A DNA stretch of 19,257 nt from CAZVAR01 sp964625225 (GTDB lineage: Bacteria; Pseudomonadota; Alphaproteobacteria; JAJUGE01), in contig CAZVAR010000070.1 in NCBI GenBank assembly GCA_964625225.1, positions 1-19,257 of the forward strand, in the 5' to 3' direction. Every line of letters begins with the position of its first letter. Position 1 is the stretch's first letter. The translations under genes were made by a program, and so were the position numbers. The notes beneath the pieces are model-generated. The model was not told the origin of the DNA and made no database searches. It was given only the letters and a program-made list of their open reading frames with translations. Below, in pieces: positions 13,765-19,257 of the stretch.

Positions 13765-15258
13765 ATGGCCGTCTCTCTGCACCCCCGCACGCCCGACCGT
13801 GACGTATCCTCGGCGCCGGGGCCCGGCCCGGTCCCGGCGCCGCCCCGACGCCCGATCCCGCTCGCCGGAGCGGCGCTGGTCGCGCTCGTCCTTGGCACCC
13901 TGGCGGAGGCCCTGCTCCGGCTGGCCTGGGCAGGGATGGTGGCCGATCTGGCGCTGGTCGCCTATTTCGCCGCCGTCTGGCGACCGCTGCCCTGGTCGGG
14001 ACGGCTCTTTCTGCTGACCGGGGCCGGGATGGGCTTCGGCGCGGTGCTGTTCGCGGAGCCGGGCTGGCCGCTCGCCGCCGACGCGCTGCGTCGCGCGCGC
14101 AGCTTCGTGACGCTGTTCACCGCGCTGAATTTCCTGCGCGCGGCCGCCGAGACCTCGGCGATGATCAAGCGCTGCGGCCGGCACCTGCTGGCGCAGCCGC
14201 CGGGGCGGCGCTATCTGGCCCTGACGGCGGGCGGTAACCTGTTCGGACTGATCGTCGGCTTCGGCGCGCTCAACCTGCTCGGCACCATGGTGAAGCGGGC
14301 CAACACGCTGGCGTCGGCGGGCGGCGATCCGCGGGTGCGGACGGTGCGCGAGCGGCGGTCCATGCTCGCGCTGATGCGCGGCTTCTCCTGCACGACCTCC
14401 TGGAACCCGATCTCGCTGCCGATGGCGATCCTGCTGTCGTCGCTGCCGGCACTGCACTGGACGCACCTCCTGCCCTTCGCCTTCGCGACCAATCTCGGCC
14501 TGCTGGCGCTCGGCTGGGCGTTCGACCGCTTCGGCGGCCATGCGCGCGGGGCCGGCACCGGCATGCTGGCCCGCAGCACCGACGGCTGGGCGATCCATCT
14601 CAACATCGTCGCCATCGTCGCGCTGGTGTTCGCTGGCGGCCTGACCGTCGAGCGGCTGGCCGGGGTGCCGGCGGTGGTCGGGGTGATGCTGGCGGCGCCG
14701 CTGGTGGCGACGGGCTGGCAGCTCGTCCAGGCGGCCGGGCTCGGGCCGGGGGCGGCGCTGCTGCTGACCGGCCGGCGTTTCCGCCGCCAGGTCCGCGTCG
14801 CCTATCCGCGTTACCGGCTGGAGCTGGCGATCCTGGCCGGCGCCGCCCTGGTCGGCACCTTCGTCGCGGGCCTGCTGCCGGCGACGGCCGCGACGGAGGC
14901 GCTGTCGGCGCTCGGCCTGCCGGCCGCGCTGCTGCCGCTGGCCGTGGTCCTGGTGACGGTCGGCACGGCCAGCCTCGGGGTCAACCCGATCGCCACCGTG
15001 ACCATCCTGGCCGCCTCGTTGCCGCAACCGGAGAGCGTCGGCCTGTCGTCGATCACGATGGGCGTCGCCTATCTCGCCGGCTGGGCGCTGGCGGTGGGCT
15101 CGTCGCCCTTCGCGCTGACGACGCTGATCACCGGCAGCCTGGTCGACAAGCCGAGCCGGGTGGTGGCGCATGTCTGGAACGGCGCCTACACCTTGGCCGG
15201 CATGGCGCTGCTCGGTGTCTGGCTGCTGCTGCTCGCGGTGCTGCTCCCGGCCGGTTGA
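13765..15258 (+). CDS. Unassigned multi-TM transporter-like membrane protein with internal repeat
   Basis: This 497-residue inner-membrane protein with roughly ten to twelve hydrophobic segments is not assigned to a named family. After a Pro-rich cytoplasmic start, segments begin near residue 32. Two related motifs occur about 193 residues apart: TTSWNPISLP-MAILLSSLP (210-228) and SLGVNPIATV-TILAASLP (403-420). Both have an NPI core and an IL-xx-SLP end. Paired Asn-Pro hairpins in a two-fold repeat are typical of ion-transporter-superfamily proteins, so a secondary transporter is the best guess. Other conserved-looking parts are GGNLFGLIVGFGALNLLG (156-173) and GWALAVGSSPFALTTLITGS (439-458). 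The ATG at 13765 lacks a clear ribosome site and lies 22 bases after the AraC stop. It overlaps the next gene by one base. Confidence 0.75.
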   Translation: MAVSLHPRTPDRDVSSAPGPGPVPAPPRRPIPLAGAALVALVLGTLAEALLRLAWAGMVADLALVAYFAAVWRPLPWSGRLFLLTGAGMGFGAVLFAEPGWPLAADALRRARSFVTLFTALNFLRAAAETSAMIKRCGRHLLAQPPGRRYLALTAGGNLFGLIVGFGALNLLGTMVKRANTLASAGGDPRVRTVRERRSMLALMRGFSCTTSWNPISLPMAILLSSLPALHWTHLLPFAFATNLGLLALGWAFDRFGGHARGAGTGMLARSTDGWAIHLNIVAIVALVFAGGLTVERLAGVPAVVGVMLAAPLVATGWQLVQAAGLGPGAALLLTGRRFRRQVRVAYPRYRLELAILAGAALVGTFVAGLLPATAATEALSALGLPAALLPLAVVLVTVGTASLGVNPIATVTILAASLPQPESVGLSSITMGVAYLAGWALAVGSSPFALTTLITGSLVDKPSRVVAHVWNGAYTLAGMALLGVWLLLLAVLLPAG

Positions 15259-15473
15259 TGGGCCTCGAGGCGACGCTGGCCGTTCTCACGGCCGCGGTCC
15301 TGGTCTTCGCGGCCGCCCGGCACTTTCACGAGCGGCCGTACGAGCCCGGGCGCCTCTGGCGGCCGCCCTGGCTCGCGATCATGTTCATCGCCGCGCTCGT
15401 CGCGGTGGCGATGCTCGCGCATCTGATCACCCTGCTGACTGGGAAGCCCTTCACCGGGCGGATGGGGTTCTGA
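15258..15473 (+). CDS. Small two-TM membrane protein, translationally coupled to the transporter-like gene
   Basis: This 71-residue protein has two hydrophobic segments (about 5-18 and 39-60), a basic loop between them (HFHERPYEPGRLWRPP) and a short tail GKPFTGRMGF. It begins at the ATG that shares its first base with the TGA of the upstream gene (TGATG), a classic coupling arrangement. It is likely the small subunit or assembly partner of the 497-residue protein. Its size is below the four-TM DctQ unit of TRAP systems. No family is recognised. It converges with the second TAXI gene, with a strong hairpin between them. Confidence 0.72.
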   Translation: MGLEATLAVLTAAVLVFAAARHFHERPYEPGRLWRPPWLAIMFIAALVAVAMLAHLITLLTGKPFTGRMGF

Positions 15474-15482
15474 AAGGCCCGA

Positions 15483-15512
15483 CCGGACCGGGGGCGCGCG
15501 GCCCCGGTCCGG
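15483..15512. terminator. GC-rich hairpin between convergent genes, bidirectional terminator candidate
   Basis: The arms ccggaccgggg (15483-15493) and ccccggtccgg (15502-15512) are perfect 11-bp complements with an 8-base loop. The site sits between the stop of the small membrane protein (15473) and the stop of the TAXI gene read leftwards (15522). There is no clear T-tract on either side, so termination could need Rho or depend on stem strength alone. Confidence 0.55.
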
Positions 15513-15521
15513 CCGCCGGCG

Positions 15522-16679
15522 TCACCAACTGCGCCAGATCGGGTTGAGCCCGGCCTTCTCGAGCGCTGCCAGCCGCGCCTTTTGCCAGCCCGCCACGAAG
15601 GTCTCGTCGGCCGGCGCCGAGGCGATATAGACCTTCCAGGCATCCTCGACGAGCGCCCGCCGCGCGCGCAGAGCCTCGTTGTGGGCCTGCACGTCCGGCG
15701 TCCACTTGCCAACTTCCTTGTAGTAGCGCACCGCGCCGTCGTGGAACGGCATCGACCATTTCATGACCTGCCGGTCCAGGCCCCAGCCCGAGGCCCCGGG
15801 CGCACTGTCCTTGTAGACGGGATAGAGCTCGTACATCGCCTTGGTCATCTCGTAGACCAGGTCCGCGTCCTGCGACGCATAGGCGATCAGCACGGGATAG
15901 GGATAGCTGGACCCCTCGAACGGCTGTTCGATGCCCGCGCCTTCCTTGCAGATCTGCTTGAAGTAAAAGGGCGAGGCCTCGAGCATGCGTTTCCAGCCGG
16001 CTTCGTCGGAATGCGGCAGCGGCACCCAGGTCGCGCCGCGCGGGCCGGTGAACGCCTTCACCGCGCCGCCGGAGGTGGTAACGGTGAACACGGCGTCGAC
16101 CCGCCCCTCGACCAGCCCGTCGAAGGAGCCGGCATAGCCGCCGAACTCGACCTTCTGAACGTCGTCCCAGCCGAGACCGGCGAACTGCAAGATGCTGTAG
16201 GCATTGTAGTTCAGCCCCGGCGCGCCCTTGACCCAGGCGACCCGCTTGCCGCGCAGATCGGCGACCGACTTCACGCCGATGTCGCCGGCGATCAGGAGGT
16301 GCGCGCAGGAATCGGGGTTCGACATCGACAGGATTTCGATCGGCTGCGGCCCCCAATCCTTGGTGCCGAACGTGTCGGTGCCCTCCATCGCCTGAACGGC
16401 GCCGACGCCGAAGGCGGAGAAATGGACCTTGCCTTCCCGCAGCGGCACCAGCCGCGACACGTCGTTCTTGCCCGGCAGCACCCGCAGCGTGACACCGCGC
16501 TCGTTCTTCAGCGCCGCACCGATGGCGACCGCCTGCGCATAGCCGGACGAGCCGACGTCATAGGCGGTCCACGCCAAACTCTTCGGCAGGCCCTCGGCCT
16601 GCGCGCCGGCGGCCAGGAGCAGCGCGCCCGCGGCCGCCGCCATGCCGCGCCTGAGCCCGCGCCGTCCGTAATCGAACAT
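15522..16679 (-). CDS. TAXI-family TRAP solute-binding protein, second copy, orphan
   Basis: This 385-residue periplasmic binding protein of the TAXI type is a different subgroup from the one at 4352. The signal peptide runs MFDYGRRGLRRGMAAAAGA with a cleavage after AQA28. The mature part has TAYDVGSSGYAQAVAIGAAL, the first-lobe pattern with a GSSGY loop, LREGKVHFSAFGVGAVQAM, a VKSVADLRGKRVAWVKGAPG loop and FTVTTSGGAVKAF. The ATG at 16679 follows a strong GGGGAGGG ribosome site. No TRAP permease is beside it; the nearest membrane genes are the convergent 497-residue protein and its two-TM partner. It may serve the fused permease at 5366, a permease elsewhere, or that unassigned pair. The ligand is unknown. 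A divergent LysE-type gene begins 128 bases away. Confidence 0.9.
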   Translation of the reverse strand: MFDYGRRGLRRGMAAAAGALLLAAGAQAEGLPKSLAWTAYDVGSSGYAQAVAIGAALKNERGVTLRVLPGKNDVSRLVPLREGKVHFSAFGVGAVQAMEGTDTFGTKDWGPQPIEILSMSNPDSCAHLLIAGDIGVKSVADLRGKRVAWVKGAPGLNYNAYSILQFAGLGWDDVQKVEFGGYAGSFDGLVEGRVDAVFTVTTSGGAVKAFTGPRGATWVPLPHSDEAGWKRMLEASPFYFKQICKEGAGIEQPFEGSSYPYPVLIAYASQDADLVYEMTKAMYELYPVYKDSAPGASGWGLDRQVMKWSMPFHDGAVRYYKEVGKWTPDVQAHNEALRARRALVEDAWKVYIASAPADETFVAGWQKARLAALEKAGLNPIWRSW

Positions 16680-16770
16680 GTTTCCCTCCCCTCGGAGTTC
16701 CGCACCGAATGGCGGGCGGCATCATCGCCAGTCCCGTTCGCCGTCACAACCCCTGCGCGCCGATCACGCT

Positions 16771-16782
16771 TGACGAGCGTCA
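16771..16782. promoter_or_regulatory. Short palindrome upstream of the LysE-type gene
   Basis: TGACG-AG-CGTCA is a perfect 5-bp inverted repeat 25 bases upstream of the exporter start and overlapping a TTGACG -35-like hexamer (16770-16775). No good -10 sits at the expected distance. It may be a regulator site for the exporter or the divergent TAXI gene. Support is weak. Confidence 0.25.
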
Positions 16783-16807
16783 CCGCGGCGATGCAGATGG
16801 AGCGGTG

Positions 16808-17446
16808 ATGCTGCCCGACCCGAACACGCTTCTCGTCTTCGCCGTTGCCGCGGCGATCCTGATGGTCACGCCCGGCCCCGACATGCTGTTCTGCGCGGCC
16901 AACGGAATCGGCCGCGGACCTGCGGCCGGTGCAGTTTCCGCCATCGGTGTCGGCGTCGGCAATCTGGTGCATACGGCGCTGGCGGCCGCCGGCCTGTCGG
17001 CACTGGTGCTGGCGACGCCGCTCGCCTTCGATCTCGTCCGCTATGCCGGTGCGGCCTATCTGGCCTGGCTCGGCGTGCAGGCGATCCGTTCGCCCTCGCT
17101 GCTCGACCTGCATGTGGCGGCCGCGCGCGAGCGCGGCATCTGGGCGACGTTCCGGGGCGGCGTGCTGTGCGACGTGCTGAACCCGAAGGTCGCCGCCTTC
17201 TTCATTGCCTTCCTGCCGCAGTTCGTCGATCCCGACCGCGGCGCGATCGGTCTCCAGATGGCGCTGCTGGGCGTGCTGCTCACGCTGATCGGCCTCCCGG
17301 TCAACCTGCTGATCGGCCTGTCGGGCGGACGGATCGGTCGCTTCCTCGCGGCGCGGCCGCGGGTCAATCGCGTCCAGAATTGGGTATCCGGCTTGATCTT
17401 CATCGGCCTGGCCGCCCGTCTCGCCGCGGGAGGCCGGCCCGCCTGA
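16808..17446 (+). CDS. LysE/RhtB-family amino-acid exporter
   Basis: This 212-residue inner-membrane exporter has the hallmark VTPGPD motif (20-25), then GRGPAAGAVSAIGVGVGNLVH, and the central GGVLCDVLNPKVAAFFIAFLPQF segment typical of the RhtB/LysE family. Five to six hydrophobic segments are visible. Such proteins export amino acids or related metabolites in exchange for protons. The ATG at 16808 is chosen because GGAG lies 5 bases upstream; the longer frame from 16709 adds 33 residues that have no family match. It is divergent from the second TAXI gene, and a hairpin follows its stop. The exported substrate is not readable. Confidence 0.93.
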   Translation: MLPDPNTLLVFAVAAAILMVTPGPDMLFCAANGIGRGPAAGAVSAIGVGVGNLVHTALAAAGLSALVLATPLAFDLVRYAGAAYLAWLGVQAIRSPSLLDLHVAAARERGIWATFRGGVLCDVLNPKVAAFFIAFLPQFVDPDRGAIGLQMALLGVLLTLIGLPVNLLIGLSGGRIGRFLAARPRVNRVQNWVSGLIFIGLAARLAAGGRPA

Positions 17447-17469
17447 ACGCCGGCACCGGCCCGATCCCG

Positions 17470-17497
17470 GCTCTTGCCGCCCTCGGCGGGCAAGAGC
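17470..17497. terminator. Hairpin between LysE gene and lipoprotein gene, terminator candidate
   Basis: The arms gctcttgcc (17470-17478) and ggcaagagc (17489-17497) are perfect 9-bp complements with a 10-base loop. The site is 23 bases past the exporter stop and about 80 bases past the lipoprotein stop read leftwards, so it could serve both convergent units. No T-tract is evident. Confidence 0.5.
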
Positions 17498-17579
17498 TGG
17501 CCCCGAACCCGATCCGCGAGCGAAATCCGAAGGCGTGGGAGGGTGGGAACGGGCCGGGCGCGGCGGTCCGGAACCGTGC

Positions 17580-17807
17580 TCAGTTCCTCTTGGTCTGGTC
17601 GACGATGTAGCCCGCGGCGGCGCCGGCCGCGCCGCCGATGACGGTGCCGCAGGCGACGCAGCCGCCGGTGACCGCCGTGCCGACGGCACCGACACCGGCG
17701 CCGATCGCGCCGCCGCTCAACACCCGCTGCTCGGTGGTGCTCAGGCCCGAGCAACCGCTCAAGGCCAGGACCGCGACGACCGGCAGCGCGAGCGCGGAGA
17801 TCCGCAT
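17580..17807 (-). CDS. Small glycine-zipper lipoprotein
   Basis: This 75-residue predicted lipoprotein starts MRISALALPVVAVLALSGCS, a type II signal peptide with the lipobox LSGC and lipidated Cys19. The mature part is a glycine zipper (SGGAIGAGVGAVGTAVTGG, then GGAAGAAAGYIVD), as in OsmB and 17-kDa-antigen-like envelope proteins. An unusual CVAC pair (Cys50, Cys53) interrupts the zipper. The ATG at 17807 is preferred over the longer frame from 17837 because it starts the signal peptide and has GGGGGA upstream. It converges with LysE and is divergent from the LLM gene by 227 bases. It is probably anchored to the outer membrane and possibly stress-related; the function is unknown. Confidence 0.82.
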   Translation of the reverse strand: MRISALALPVVAVLALSGCSGLSTTEQRVLSGGAIGAGVGAVGTAVTGGCVACGTVIGGAAGAAAGYIVDQTKRN

Positions 17808-18034
17808 CCGAATTCCCCCGAACGAGTGAACACACATCCCGGAAGGACGGTGGGCAGCCCTTCCACATACGACTCGTTAGGGAGTGCGCCCGGCAGCGTC
17901 AACCATGCCGGCCGCGATCGGCGCTCGACATCCGGCATCCGGTGCAACAGGGCCACAGCGCGCGGTCGCCGTCTCGACGCCGCCCGCCGGCCCTGTCATG
18001 CTGGCCCGAATCGACGAACCCGTGGAGCCTGCCC

Positions 18035-19081
18035 ATGAAGCTCGGTCTTTCCCTCGGCTATTCCGGCGCGCATCTGGACATCCCCGTCGCCCGCGTGCAG
18101 CGGGCGGAAGCGCTCGGCTACGACGCGGTGTGGACGGCCGAGGCCTACGGCTCGGACGCGGTCACGCCGCTCGCCTTTCTCGCCGCGAAGACCGAGCGCA
18201 TCCGGCTCGGCACCGCGATCATGCAGCTCGCGGCGCGCACGCCGGCCAATGCCGCGATGTGTGCCGGCACCGTGGACGCGCTCGCCGGCGGCAACCGCTT
18301 CATCGCCGGGCTCGGCGTATCGGGGCCGCAGATCGTGGAGGGCTGGTACGGCCAGCCCTGGGGCCGCCCCTACTACCGGCTCAAGGATTACGTGACGATC
18401 ATGCGCAAGATCTTCCGCCGCGAGGAGCCGGTCACGCACGACGGCCGGGAGATCGCCCTTCCCTATACCGGTGAGGGCTCGGTCGGGCTCGGCAAACCGC
18501 TGAAGTCGATCCTGCACATGAACCCGAACATCCCGATTTTCCTCGGGGCCGGCAACGAGGCGACGGTCAAGCTCTGCGCCGAGATCTGCGACGGCTGGCT
18601 CCCGCTCGGCTTCGTGCCGGGCAGCCTGCCCGAATATCTGCCCTGGCTGGAGGAGGGCTTCCGCCGCGCCGGCGGCGGCAAGTCGCTGAAGGACTTCGAG
18701 ATCTACGCCTCCGTCCATGTCGAGGTCAGCGACGACGTCGCGGCGGCGCTGGCCAAGCTCAAGCCGGAGGTCGCCCTCTATGTCGGCGGCATGGGGGCGA
18801 AGGAGAAGAACTTCCACAAGGAGATGATGATCCGCCGCGGCTTTGCGGACGCCGCCGAGCGCATCCAGGAGCTCTATCTCGCCGGCCGCAAGGAGGAGGC
18901 GGCTGCGGCAGTGCCGGACGAGTGGGTGGACGCGAAGTCGCTGGTCGGGCCGCCGGAGCGCATCAAGCAGCGCTATCGCGCCTGGGAAGATTCGGGCGCC
19001 ACCGGCCTCTATATCCGCACGAAGCAGGACGAGGCGATCGAGGTGATGGCCGAGGCGGCGCGGTTCAATCCGGGACGCTGA
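18035..19081 (+). CDS. LLM-class, F420-type flavin-dependent oxidoreductase
   Basis: This 348-residue TIM-barrel oxidoreductase belongs to the luciferase-like monooxygenase group. The start MKLGLSLGYSGAHLDIPVAR, WTAEAYGSDAVTPLAFLA, IRLGTAIMQLAARTPANAAM, GLGVSGPQIVEGWYGQPWG and SILHMNPNIPIFLGAGN follow, from recall, the F420-dependent Rv3520c-like group (TIGR03559-like). These enzymes use F420 or FMN to oxidise or reduce small substrates; which cofactor applies here is not settled. The ATG at 18035 is chosen because GGAG lies 7 bases upstream and the family begins with a short strand. The gene stands alone with no F420-synthesis gene in the window. The substrate is unknown. Confidence 0.92.
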   Translation: MKLGLSLGYSGAHLDIPVARVQRAEALGYDAVWTAEAYGSDAVTPLAFLAAKTERIRLGTAIMQLAARTPANAAMCAGTVDALAGGNRFIAGLGVSGPQIVEGWYGQPWGRPYYRLKDYVTIMRKIFRREEPVTHDGREIALPYTGEGSVGLGKPLKSILHMNPNIPIFLGAGNEATVKLCAEICDGWLPLGFVPGSLPEYLPWLEEGFRRAGGGKSLKDFEIYASVHVEVSDDVAAALAKLKPEVALYVGGMGAKEKNFHKEMMIRRGFADAAERIQELYLAGRKEEAAAAVPDEWVDAKSLVGPPERIKQRYRAWEDSGATGLYIRTKQDEAIEVMAEAARFNPGR

Positions 19082-19257
19082 CCGGAACCGCCCGGGCGCA
19101 CCGATGCCGCCGGAGCCGGGAGCGCCGCCCCTACTCCGCACGGCGCGGAGCGCTCGGCCGCGACGGGACGCCGGTGCAGACGGCCGCCAGCACCTGGGAA
19201 TTACCTGCTGGGTGCCACCCAACGGAATCAGGCAGCCGCGAGGTTCCAGGGCGGGGT

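Noticed and set aside
13603..15171. A minus-strand frame of 522 codons opposite the multi-TM gene
   Set aside because: It is Arg/Gln/Gly-rich low-complexity sequence, the mirror of Leu/Ala/Val codons of a membrane protein.
17821..17878. Nested inverted repeats (aacgagt/actcgtt and ggaagg/ccttcc) between the lipoprotein and LLM genes
   Set aside because: The arms are only 6-7 bp and the outer loop is 44 bases, near chance expectation, with no recognised riboswitch or operator pattern.
19228..19257. Possible end of a minus-strand gene (TPPWNLAAA then stop) at the right edge
   Set aside because: Only nine codons are inside the window, too little to call a gene.

Overview
The window is a gene-dense, high-GC stretch of bacterial chromosome. 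It most resembles an alphaproteobacterium of Rhodospirillales-like type. The grounds are three TRAP-type solute-binding proteins with a fused 4TM/12TM permease, strong G/C preference at third codon positions, and overall gene style. The assignment is an inference from gene content. No rRNA, tRNA, CRISPR array or insertion sequence was seen.

Layout. Bases 1-233 (minus) are the start of peptide-chain release factor 3, cut by the left edge. A soluble double-PAS histidine kinase (302-1915, minus) follows, then an orphan DctP-type TRAP binding protein (2024-3079, minus) and an SDR of the PRK06125 type with a degenerate active site (3178-3951, minus). A 400-base divergent spacer carries a perfect 21-bp inverted repeat and a doubtful small ORF. 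On the plus strand comes a compact TAXI-TRAP operon: binding protein, fused permease, and an NAD-dependent epimerase/dehydrogenase (4352-8225).

Bases 8296-9919 hold the most unusual block. Two related perfect palindromes, 31 bp centre to centre, bracket and overlap a sigma70-like promoter. It drives three genes: a small basic protein of unknown family, an acidic protein with an XRE helix-turn-helix at its C terminus, and a three-TM membrane protein that starts inside the regulator gene. The front of the block is visibly AT-richer than its neighbours. The design suggests an autoregulated accessory module (toxin-antitoxin-like or defence-like); the function is inferred and none of the three non-HTH parts was recognised.

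The right part is metabolic and regulatory: a classical SDR (9989-10741), a YjlB-type cupin (minus), a methyltransferase (minus) divergent from a GlxA-type AraC regulator, an unassigned multi-TM transporter-like protein with an internal repeat and a coupled 2-TM partner, a second orphan TAXI binding protein (minus), a LysE/RhtB exporter, a glycine-zipper lipoprotein (minus), and an F420-type LLM oxidoreductase ending at 19081. The TRAP genes, SDRs, epimerase, cupin and LLM oxidoreductase together suggest uptake and oxidation of small organic acids or related compounds, but the substrate cannot be read from the sequence.
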